From Saccharopolyspora rectivirgula DSM 43747 (GTDB lineage Bacteria; Actinomycetota; Actinomycetes; Mycobacteriales; Pseudonocardiaceae): a stretch of DNA of 48,429 nucleotides. The position numbers and the translations under genes are program-made. Below the pieces are notes generated by a model. The model did no database searches and had not been told where the DNA came from. It worked only from the letters and a program-made list of their open reading frames with translations. The stretch's first letter is position 1; each line of letters opens with the position of its first letter. The stretch covers positions 1 to 48,429 of the forward strand of contig NZ_AYJW01000031.1 in NCBI RefSeq assembly GCF_000497205.1. Direction: 5' to 3'. Below are positions 36,584 to 44,164 of this stretch, one piece after another.

Positions 36584-36589
36584 GGCGGC

Positions 36590-37435
36590 ATGAGCCAGCA
36601 CGCACCGCGCCACGACGCGCAGCACAACATCGGTGATCAAGTGGAGTTCCTCGAGCTGGAAGCGGAAGTCCTCGCCGAGCACATCAACTCCGCCATCGCC
36701 TGGCTGCCCCTCACCGAGCCTCCGCGCGAGATCGTGGACCTGGGGTGCGGGACAGGCGCCGGAACCTTCGCCCTCCTCGCCCGCTTCCCCGAAGCGCGGG
36801 TCACCGCTGTCGACTCCTCCACCGAACACCTGCACCGCCTGCGGGAGAAGGCAGGAGCAGAAGGAGCAGCGGGGCAGGTGCGCATTCTCCAAGCCGATCT
36901 CGACGCCGCGGAATGGCCTGATCTCGGTACCCCTGATCTGGTGTGGGCATCGGCCGCGCTGCACCACCTGGCCGACCCCGATCGCGCGCTGCGCAACATC
37001 CACCACACGCTTGCTCCAGGTGGACTGCTCGCCGTCGTCGAACTCGCCGGTTTTCCGCGCTTCCTGCCCACGGGTGCGCCCGCGGACCGTCCCGGCCTCG
37101 AGGAACGCTGCCACGCCGCGAACGAGATCCACCTCGCCGACCACGTGCCCCACCGCGGCGCCGACTGGGGAGCGAAACTGGCCGACGCGGGGTTCACAGT
37201 CGAAGGCGAGCGTGCCATCACCGTCAACGCCAGTGGTTCCCACAGCGATGCGGTTGGCCGTTACGCCGTGAAAAGCCTGCAATTCTTGCGGAACAGCGTC
37301 GCTGGAGCCTTGGCCGACGAAGACCTCGCCGCGCTCGACCGGCTGCTCGACATCGACGGTCCGCACAGCATCCTGCACCGCGATGACCTCGCGGTGCGCA
37401 CCGAGCGCACCATGTGGGCTGCACGCCGCGGTTGA
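36590..37435 (+). CDS. Class I SAM-dependent methyltransferase
   Basis: The 281-residue protein has motif I IVDLGCGTGAGTFALLARF (about 48-66), VTAVDSSTEHL (II), LQADLDAAEW (III) and LVWASAALHHLADPDRAL (IV), followed by HHTLAPGGLLAVVELAG. It resembles UbiE/COQ5-style methyltransferases. Acceptor unknown. It is downstream of the XRE-cupin gene with its own operator-promoter and is likely co-regulated with the divergent FAD reductase. Confidence 0.86.
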   Translation: MSQHAPRHDAQHNIGDQVEFLELEAEVLAEHINSAIAWLPLTEPPREIVDLGCGTGAGTFALLARFPEARVTAVDSSTEHLHRLREKAGAEGAAGQVRILQADLDAAEWPDLGTPDLVWASAALHHLADPDRALRNIHHTLAPGGLLAVVELAGFPRFLPTGAPADRPGLEERCHAANEIHLADHVPHRGADWGAKLADAGFTVEGERAITVNASGSHSDAVGRYAVKSLQFLRNSVAGALADEDLAALDRLLDIDGPHSILHRDDLAVRTERTMWAARRG

Positions 37436-37673
37436 TCGCGGTATCCATAGAGGACACTCCACTAGGGTTGGACATCACAGTTGAGTTTCTGCTGTCTTTC
37501 TTCTCCAAAAGATTGTCCGCAGTAGACATATATATTTTTATTGACTTTAAAAGGAAGTTCTCGTTCTGGATCGAGTGATGTTCGTCGAATCTTCTTCGTC
37601 GAAGACCAGGTGCAACCAGCTTCATCGCAGCGGTGCGCGCGAGCCGGCGATCAGCAGGTGAGACGGACGCCTC
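37436..37673. other. AT-rich noncoding stretch before vsr
   Basis: The segment 37470-37570 is strikingly AT-rich for this chromosome (a TATATATTTTTATTGA run around 37530). No gene is supported. It separates the methyltransferase from the end of vsr and is probably a scar of horizontal acquisition. Confidence 0.5.
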
Positions 37674-38132
37674 TCAATTGTCCCTGTGGTTCTTCCGATC
37701 GCGCACCAGGTGCGCGCTCCTGTCGGCGGCGACTTCTGGATCTTCGTGCTCCCACACCCGGACTACCAACCAGCCGGCCGCGGTCAGCTCGGCATCCGTG
37801 TCGCGGTCCCGGCGCACGACCCCTTCCAGCTTTCTCCGCCACCAGTCGCGGTTGCTCTTCGGAAGATGTGCGTGCACAGGGCACGAGTGCCAGAAGCATC
37901 CGTCCACGAACACGGCGATGCGCGCTCCGCGGAGGAGGATGTCGGCGCGACGGCGCCTGTTCGTGCCTGGAGGTGAGCGGTCGACCAGGAATCTCAAACC
38001 CCTCCGGTGGAGAGCTCGCCTGAGCTTCAGCTCGGGCAGCGTGTCCCGACGCTTTGTCCTGCGCATCACCTTCGCGGCCGCTGGGGACGTAGCGGGAGGA
38101 GTGAGGCCGGGTGCGAGGTAGCGGTAAGTCAT
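37674..38132 (-). CDS. vsr: Very short patch repair endonuclease Vsr
   Basis: Vsr nicks 5' of T in T:G mismatches that arise by deamination of 5-methylcytosine. The 152-residue protein shows MRRTKRRDTLPELKLRRALH at the N-terminal helix, RRADILLRGARIAVFVDGCFW with the catalytic Asp, HSCPVHAHLPKSN (zinc-site type Cys and His), DWWRRKLEGVVRRDRDTDAE and the end LVVRVWEHED. ATG 38132 is preferred over an upstream TTG. No cytosine methylase is adjacent. Stand-alone vsr genes are frequent in actinobacterial defence islands. Confidence 0.92.
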   Translation of the reverse strand: MTYRYLAPGLTPPATSPAAAKVMRRTKRRDTLPELKLRRALHRRGLRFLVDRSPPGTNRRRRADILLRGARIAVFVDGCFWHSCPVHAHLPKSNRDWWRRKLEGVVRRDRDTDAELTAAGWLVVRVWEHEDPEVAADRSAHLVRDRKNHRDN

Positions 38133-38429
38133 GGACGGCTTTTCGAGGTGGTCCGGGGAGGGCAAGAACTCGACGTCGAGGATGGTCGCACAGCTCCTCG
38201 TAGCGGTGCTTCACAGGGGAATGCGCCGTGTGCGGCGCGGGCATGCGACAGCATCACCACTCCGGAGCAGTATTAGCCGGATTAGGTGACGATGAATCGA
38301 AGCTCGAGTGCACGAAGAGCGTTCATAGCTGCTCCATAAGAGCGATAGTGACGCAGAAGCTCGCCGCCAGCCGGTGGAGCCGTTCTAGCCTCATCGAATG
38401 ATCTTGAAAGGTTGAGCCGAGAGGACGAC
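38133..38429. other. 297-bp divergent spacer between vsr and the EACC1 gene
   Basis: No protein gene is supported. A TAGCCT -10-like element at 38386-38391 lies 38 nt upstream of the EACC1 start and could drive that operon; no clear -35 is present. Confidence 0.35.
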
Positions 38430-38822
38430 GTGGCGGTGGGTGAACGGTCGTACCGGATCGAAGTTCTCGCTGGTGGTGATCCGCTCCGCAAAGAGCGGAT
38501 GACGCGAGATCTGCGCGATGCTCTGGCGGAGCTCGAGGGGGTGCAGGTCGAGTTCGCGAAAGCCGATGCGATAGCCCCGGGGAGCAAGAGCGGAGCGCTC
38601 AACGATCTCGCGTTGGTCGTGTCCTCCGGGGCTGCTGCGGTGATGTCCAGGTCATTCGCCGAGGTCCTCAAGACGGCCATCGCCGAGTGGTGCCGCAAGG
38701 AGCGGCGTCGGAAGGTGCGCATAACTCGTGGCGACTCGGAGGTGGAGATCACCGGCAAGCCTGACGCCAGGCAGGAGGAGATCATCCGGGAGTTCGTGCA
38801 GAACACAGGGGGCGACGCATGA
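38430..38822 (+). CDS. EACC1-like effector-associated constant component
   Basis: The 130-residue protein has the EACC1 layout. An N-terminal strand and helix come first (YRIEVLAGGD, RMTRDLRDALAELEG), then a Gly/Ser linker with SGALNDLALVVSSGAAAV. A helix FAEVLKTAIAEWC and two terminal strands KVRITRGDSEVEITGK follow. EACC1 proteins are the constant partner encoded before variable effectors (caspases, trypsins, others) in multicomponent NTP-dependent conflict systems of actinobacteria and other multicellular bacteria. The GTG at 38430 has GAGAGGA 4 nt upstream, better than TTG 38412. The stop overlaps the next ATG by 4 bp, so equal expression is expected. Confidence 0.75.
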   Translation: MAVGERSYRIEVLAGGDPLRKERMTRDLRDALAELEGVQVEFAKADAIAPGSKSGALNDLALVVSSGAAAVMSRSFAEVLKTAIAEWCRKERRRKVRITRGDSEVEITGKPDARQEEIIREFVQNTGGDA

Positions 38823-41800
38823 GCCGCCCGCTGCGGAGACGTGCGCTGCTGATACACACGGAGCACTACCAGGACGGCAGGTTCCCCGCCTTGCCATCGG
38901 CCCGTGTCGACACCTGGCAATTGCGGCAAGTGCTCGAGGACCGAAGGATCGGCAACTTCGAATCCGCGCTCATCGTCGATGACCCCACTGCTGACGAAAT
39001 GCGAGCAGCGATCCGCGACTTCCTCGAGGGGTGCGACGAGGACGAGCTCGCGTTGCTCTACATCAGCGGCCACGGCACCCGATTGCTGCAGACCACCGGT
39101 GAGTTCTACTTCGTGGCCGCGGACACCGACCACGAGCGCATCTCCCAGACCGGGGTCAGCGCTGGTTTCGTCAACGAGCAGTTGGAGCACTGCTGGGCTC
39201 CGCAAAAAGTCGCGATACTGGATTGCTGCCTCAGCGGTGGGTTCGCCCTCGGATTTCGAACTGATGACCGGGTGCGCGGCAGGGCGAAGTCCGCTGCTCC
39301 TGCTCTGCTGAACAGTCGCGGCGTTTACGTGCTGAGCTCTTCGGGAGCTTTGGAAGAGTCGTTCTCGGGTGTGGAATCGGAGGACGGCGCAGCTCCATCG
39401 GTGTTCACCGGAGAACTGGTCGAAGCGCTGCGCACGGGCAAAGCGAGCAGGGACGGTTCCAGTCAGGTTTCAGTGGACGATCTGTTCGAACACGTCAACT
39501 CCCGGATGCGTCACAAAGGCGGGCAGATACCGACCAAATCATCGGTCGGGGTCAACGACCGCATAGTGATAGCCAACTGCCCCGTGGGGTCTGCTGTGCC
39601 GAAACTCGTTCCGGTGGAACGGGATTCGGGCGGTGACAAGGGAAGGAGCAATGCTTCTCCGGCCGGTTCGGCCCGAAACCGGGAGCGCGCAGCCAGCTGG
39701 GGAGAACTGATCGAGTACTACCGGGAGTGCTTGCTCGTCGAAAACGCAGAAGCAGAGCTGCTGCGGGTGAGCGATCACGGTCGCAAGTACATCTGCCTCA
39801 CCGGTGAAGAGAAGTTCCTGTCCGGAGAGCTCGACGCGGATGGGACGGTGGAGGCCCCACGGGAAGCCGCGAAGTTCTTGGACGAAGCGGTCAAGAACCA
39901 GGACGAGATCTGGGCTGGCTACCCGGCTGTTGTGCTGCACCACAAGCGCAACGGAGAACGGTTGAAGACTCCGTTGTTCGCGCCGCTTCTGGTACGCCGA
40001 GTTGAAATCACGACCGGAGGAGATGGTCAAGCCTTTCGACTTCGGCCGTACGGCACGGTGGTCCCGCATCCGCAGTTGGCAGCTGAGTTCCTGGGTGAAG
40101 ACCAGGCCAACAAGCTCATCGAGACCTACCAGCCGACGTGGCACGCGGGACAGCACAACCTGTTGGCCACCGATGCAGGAAAATTGTTGCGGGATGAGTT
40201 CGAACTGCACTGCGTGCAGGAGCTCGATCCCAGGTTCCTGGAGAGCAGGATCGAGACGAACACACCGACCAGCGGTGCACGCAATGCAGCGGTCCTCATC
40301 CGGGTTCCGCGGGAGGACGTGGCGAACAAGAACTTGATCAAAGATCTGGAGTACATCGCCGAAAACGAGGACCAGATCGCAAAAACCGCAATGGGGGCGC
40401 TGCTGTCCGGGCCAGATGACGAACCCGTCTCCGAGGGGAACGTCATCACCCCGTTGCCGGCCAACGAAGCCCAGCTCGCCGTCCTCCGCTCTGCCATGAC
40501 GCACCGGCTCACTGTGGCCACGGGGCCGCCTGGAACGGGCAAGAGCCAGTTGGTGGTCAACGCCATCGCGTCCGCGGTGGCGAACCAGCAGACAGTGCTG
40601 GTGGCGTCCACCAACAACCGAGCTGTCGACGAGGTCTGGAAGCGTTGTGACCACCTCGTGGAGAATAGCGTGGTCCGCACCGGTTCTTCCTCTCACAGCA
40701 ACAACTACCGAAAACAGGAAAACGATGCCCTCAAGGAATTGCTGAAACTGACCCCCAGTGATGGTGGGAACTTCCTCGCCTGCAAGGCTGAACATGATCG
40801 AAAAGAACGCCGACGTGAAGAATTCCGGCGGCAAATCGCTCACAAGGCAGAAGTCGAACAGCAGTTGCTCGAAGTGCTGAGAACCAGGAAGCAGTGCGCT
40901 GATTCGCTAGGTCTGTCTCCTGGGGAAATCGCCGAGCTTTTGGGAAACCAGCCAGAGGACTGGGAGAAACGAGCACGTCGGCTCAGGGAATCTCGTTTCT
41001 TGGGTGAGTGGCGTCGAAAGCGTTTGTTGCGTGCGCTCGGAATGGAATCCGCACAGGACAGCAGAGCAGCGTGCGCACGCATAGCCGAGTTCGCTGCGGC
41101 GGAAGTCCAATGGCGCCAGTGTCGAGCAGAAGCGGAACTCCTGCCATCGGATGACGATCTCACAGCATCGTTGCAGAGCGCCGACGAAGAAGTTCAGAAA
41201 GCTTCCTTGGCTGTGTGGCGTTCGGCTGTGGTCGACGCGGTTTCCGGAGGAAAGCGCAAGATACAAGCTTTGGTGCAGGAAAGCGACGGCAAAAGCGATT
41301 GGCAAGAAGTTCGCGATGTTCTCCCGCACGTGCGCAGTTGGGCGACGACGAGCTTGTCGGTTCGGCGCTTCTCCACTACTCCGGGACTGTTCGACCTCGT
41401 GATCATCGACGAGGCGAGTCAGTGCTCGATCCCCCAGATGTTGCCGCTCCTGTTCCGCGCACGACGTGCGCTCGTCATCGGTGATGTCATGCAGCTCCCG
41501 CACATCACCGAGATCAAACCGGAGCACGAAGTGATCACCCGACGTCGGGGCGGGGTGAGCGCCACATATCTGGAGAAGCACAAGCTGGCTTATCGCCGGC
41601 ATTCTGCCTTCCACGCAGCCGAGGGAGCGCACCGGGAGAGCCTCCTGCTCGACGAGCACTACCGATGCCACCCCGACATCGCCGCCATCGCCAACGAGTT
41701 GTTCTACGGTGGGGCACTCACCGTGCTCACCGATGTCCGCGACCGCACCTCTGCTCTTCCGGCTGTGAGGTGGCACGACATCGCGGGGCAGGCCGTGCGT

Positions 41801-42574
41801 TCTCGTTACGGGGACTCATGGGTGAACCCCGAGGAACTTCGAGCTGTCCGAGAGCACGTCGACTACTTGCTGTCCCAGCTCCCCGACAACGCCACGGTCG
41901 GGGTCGTGACACCGTTCAGGGCACAGCAGGAAGAACTCGCAGCTCATTGGGCGGATGAGGACCGCGTGCAGGTCGGCACAGTCCACACCTTCCAGGGAGG
42001 TGAGCGCGATGCCATCGTCTTCTCGCTCGTGGCCGGTGAGGGGATGGAGGATGGAGCGATCAATTGGATCAACAACCAGCCCAACCTCTGGAACGTGGCG
42101 ATCACCAGGGCGAGATCGCACCTGGTCGTGGTCGGTTCTGCAGATCTGTGGCGCGAACGGGGAGGCACCGGGCGAGAACTCCTCCTGGCTGTGGAGGAGA
42201 GGGAAGAACTGGGCAACCGCGGAGCTTCTGGTGAGCTGGATGAACACGCCCAGCTCTTCTACGACTTGATGGCCGACAAGCGGAGTTCAGCAGTGGAACT
42301 GGGCGTCAAGCACAACGGTCATCCGGTCGACGCAGTGTTCAAGGGCGAAGACGGGGCCATCCGTCCAGTTCTCATCGATCGAGGTGCGGGCGGAGTTCCG
42401 GATGCGGAACGGCATCTCCTCCTGATGCTCCGTCGTCGAGCCTTGGTGAGTTCGCGCGACGGTTCCCCGGCCATTCGGTTGCCGGCATGGGCCCTCCACG
42501 ACCAAGATGCAGCGCTCGCGGCGCTGAAGATCAGCTCAGCGGACCTTCGTGCTGCTGGCGAGTCCGTGGACTGA
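38819..42574 (+). CDS. Caspase-like protease fused to UPF1-like SF1 helicase
   Basis: The 1251-residue protein has three parts. Residues about 1-265 are a C14 caspase-like domain with catalytic His about 85 in YISGHGTRL and Cys about 137 in ILDCCLSGGFA. A linker region (about 295-545) lacks a recognised domain. Residues about 545-1115 are an SF1 helicase: Walker A GPPGTGKSQLV (about 568), Walker B IIDEASQCSIPQ (about 864), GDVMQLPHI, HYRCHPDIA (about 948), VHTFQGGERDAIVFS (about 1056) and WNVAITRARSHLVVVG (about 1090). The last 115 residues may be a decayed nuclease-like fold. Probable role: nucleic-acid sensing that releases proteolysis, as in abortive-infection systems; this is inference from the architecture. 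Confidence 0.88.
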   Translation: MSRPLRRRALLIHTEHYQDGRFPALPSARVDTWQLRQVLEDRRIGNFESALIVDDPTADEMRAAIRDFLEGCDEDELALLYISGHGTRLLQTTGEFYFVAADTDHERISQTGVSAGFVNEQLEHCWAPQKVAILDCCLSGGFALGFRTDDRVRGRAKSAAPALLNSRGVYVLSSSGALEESFSGVESEDGAAPSVFTGELVEALRTGKASRDGSSQVSVDDLFEHVNSRMRHKGGQIPTKSSVGVNDRIVIANCPVGSAVPKLVPVERDSGGDKGRSNASPAGSARNRERAASWGELIEYYRECLLVENAEAELLRVSDHGRKYICLTGEEKFLSGELDADGTVEAPREAAKFLDEAVKNQDEIWAGYPAVVLHHKRNGERLKTPLFAPLLVRRVEITTGGDGQAFRLRPYGTVVPHPQLAAEFLGEDQANKLIETYQPTWHAGQHNLLATDAGKLLRDEFELHCVQELDPRFLESRIETNTPTSGARNAAVLIRVPREDVANKNLIKDLEYIAENEDQIAKTAMGALLSGPDDEPVSEGNVITPLPANEAQLAVLRSAMTHRLTVATGPPGTGKSQLVVNAIASAVANQQTVLVASTNNRAVDEVWKRCDHLVENSVVRTGSSSHSNNYRKQENDALKELLKLTPSDGGNFLACKAEHDRKERRREEFRRQIAHKAEVEQQLLEVLRTRKQCADSLGLSPGEIAELLGNQPEDWEKRARRLRESRFLGEWRRKRLLRALGMESAQDSRAACARIAEFAAAEVQWRQCRAEAELLPSDDDLTASLQSADEEVQKASLAVWRSAVVDAVSGGKRKIQALVQESDGKSDWQEVRDVLPHVRSWATTSLSVRRFSTTPGLFDLVIIDEASQCSIPQMLPLLFRARRALVIGDVMQLPHITEIKPEHEVITRRRGGVSATYLEKHKLAYRRHSAFHAAEGAHRESLLLDEHYRCHPDIAAIANELFYGGALTVLTDVRDRTSALPAVRWHDIAGQAVRSRYGDSWVNPEELRAVREHVDYLLSQLPDNATVGVVTPFRAQQEELAAHWADEDRVQVGTVHTFQGGERDAIVFSLVAGEGMEDGAINWINNQPNLWNVAITRARSHLVVVGSADLWRERGGTGRELLLAVEEREELGNRGASGELDEHAQLFYDLMADKRSSAVELGVKHNGHPVDAVFKGEDGAIRPVLIDRGAGGVPDAERHLLLMLRRRALVSSRDGSPAIRLPAWALHDQDAALAALKISSADLRAAGESVD

Positions 42575-42689
42575 GAACGGAGGATCCTCGCGTAGGACCA
42601 TGTCAGCACTGGAGTGCTGGTGTGGTCCGGGAGCAGTGGCAGTGGGGAGTGCGCTTCGTCGCCTCCCCACCTCTCGCGGATGTTGTCGC
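42575..42689. other. Spacer after the caspase-helicase gene
   Basis: No feature is recognised except loose small inverted repeats (AGCACTGGAGTGCT at 42604-42617). It leads into the transporter remnant. Confidence 0.35.
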
Positions 42690-42960
42690 CGCAACCTCTC
42701 ATCGAACGGGTCGGCCGGCGCAAGCTCACCATCCCGCAGCAGTGGGTCTGCGCCGTGGCGCTGGTGATCATCGAACTGTGGACGTCCGCACCGCTGTGAG
42801 CACGTTCCTGTTCCCTTGGTCCATGCAAGAGCTGGGCAGTGGCACGACCATGCTCATCGCTGCCGGGCTCTGCGCACTGGGGGGTGTCGTGTCGCAGGTG
42901 CTCGCGCCGGAAACGGCAGGGCGGACGCTGAACGAGATCGTCGCTGCGGAGAACCGGTAG
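42690..42960 (+). pseudogene. Remnant of an MFS sugar-porter-type transporter
   Basis: Two frames show separate pieces of one transporter. PQPLIERVGRRKLTIPQQW with a following hydrophobic run resembles the cytoplasmic R-x-GRR loop. In the next frame VSTFLFPWSMQELGSGTTML, a hydrophobic helix and LAPETAGRTLNEI match the last helices and the PETKGRxLEEI tail of sugar porters. The parts between and before are missing, so the gene is dead. A short open frame (GTG 42796 to 42960) covers only the tail. Confidence 0.6.
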
Positions 42961-43146
42961 CGGCTCTGCTGGCACGGAGATGGCCGGAAGCCCGCCCCGG
43001 GCACCTGCGTGCCAGCAGCTCGTTCCGCTGAAAGTCCAGAGCGAGGGGACCCGGGCTTCTGGTGAGCCGCTGAACGGGGTGAGCAGCTGGTCGGGCCGGA
43101 GCGAGCGGTTCCACGACACCCTCCCGCTCTGTGGTGGAGCCACCTC

Positions 43147-44022
43147 GTGACCCCAGTTGCTGCAGGTGACTGCCGCATTACCCGAGAAGCGGTACCCAGG
43201 GTGCGCACGAAGGGCAATCGTGATCTTGTGGACTTCCTGCGGCACGGGTACCGGCGGTGCATGGCGAAGATTCGCGCCGCACCGTTGCTCGGGGACGGCA
43301 TACGCCAGCTGTCCCCCAGGGAACAGCGGTCCGTTGCCGCCTTGTTCGCCATGCTGCTGCGCGTTCGAGCTGCGGCGCACAGCGCTTTTCCCGAGCAGCT
43401 GCGGCTGCAGATGCTCGAATGCATCCGGGGGTACGTCTGGGGGCACCGATTTCCTCCGCAGGACGCCGTGGGCGCGGCGTTCGTCGACACCTGTCAGCGG
43501 TACGGTGTCCCCACAGGCGTGTTCGACCGGATCATCAACGGCTACACCGCTGAAGTGGCCATAGCGGGCCACCTCAGCGACGACTGGGAAGGCCTGGAGT
43601 GGCACTGCCGATCGATCGCGGGAGCGTTCGGCGAGTCAGTCCTCCCGGTGGTGGGAGTGGTTGAGGTGGAGGAGGAACTGGTCGAAGCCACCCACCTCGT
43701 GGCCGTCGGCATGCACATCACCGAACTGCTCGACCACGTCGAGGAGGACTGGATGGGCGGCCGCGCGTACATCCCGGTCGAGGTGCTCGACCGCCATCGG
43801 ATCAGCGAGGACACCGGTGGCCCCGCGGAATTCCCGTGCCGATGGCACAACGCGATCCGAGAAGTCGCTCTCATGTCCGACACGTTCTTCGACGAAACGA
43901 CCACGTTGATCCGTCGACTGCCGAGACGTGCAGCTGCTTGCGCGTCGTCCTGGGTCGAGGCGCACCGTGCCAGGCTGCACCGGATCACCAACAGGACGAA
44001 TCTTCGAAAATCAGCTTCCTGA
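43147..44022 (+). CDS. Squalene/phytoene synthase-like protein lacking the first Asp motif
   Basis: The 291-residue all-helical protein aligns by eye with trans-isoprenyl head-to-head synthases. The clearest match is GMHITELLDHVEEDWMGGRAYIP (about 190-215), equivalent to the second Asp-rich region QLTNILRDVxEDxxRGRxYLP. WHCRSIAGAFGESVLP corresponds to the Y-C-x-x-VA-G-x-VG helix. In the first region the expected DDxxD is replaced: RSVAALFAMLLRVRAAAHSA carries no acidic cluster. It is therefore either inactive or works on a different reaction. Start uncertain: GTG 43147 or GTG 43201. It is isolated from any carotenoid or hopanoid gene. Confidence 0.6.
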   Translation: MTPVAAGDCRITREAVPRVRTKGNRDLVDFLRHGYRRCMAKIRAAPLLGDGIRQLSPREQRSVAALFAMLLRVRAAAHSAFPEQLRLQMLECIRGYVWGHRFPPQDAVGAAFVDTCQRYGVPTGVFDRIINGYTAEVAIAGHLSDDWEGLEWHCRSIAGAFGESVLPVVGVVEVEEELVEATHLVAVGMHITELLDHVEEDWMGGRAYIPVEVLDRHRISEDTGGPAEFPCRWHNAIREVALMSDTFFDETTTLIRRLPRRAAACASSWVEAHRARLHRITNRTNLRKSAS

Positions 44023-44164
44023 CCGCACTTCCGGCCGCAGCGCGTGCTGGACCGCGCAGGCCGAGATCGCGTGAGAAAATCCCAACGGGAAGTGAACGAA
44101 ACAATCGAAACATCATCCTCCAATGAGGACAACCATGTAGGACTAAGTGGAAAACTGCTGCGAT

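Noticed and set aside
35801-37462. Minus-strand extension making an 889-residue FAD reductase
   Set aside because: The extra part is the shadow of the XRE and methyltransferase genes on the opposite strand; homology and a good ribosome site place the start at 35800.
38282-39205. 307-residue minus-strand frame opposite EACC1
   Set aside because: No recognisable domain and it is antisense to two well-supported genes with clear ribosome site and motifs.
42614-42799. Separate small gene of 61 residues after the caspase-helicase gene
   Set aside because: The only protein-like part is a fragment of an MFS loop continuing out of frame, so it is treated as part of a pseudogene.
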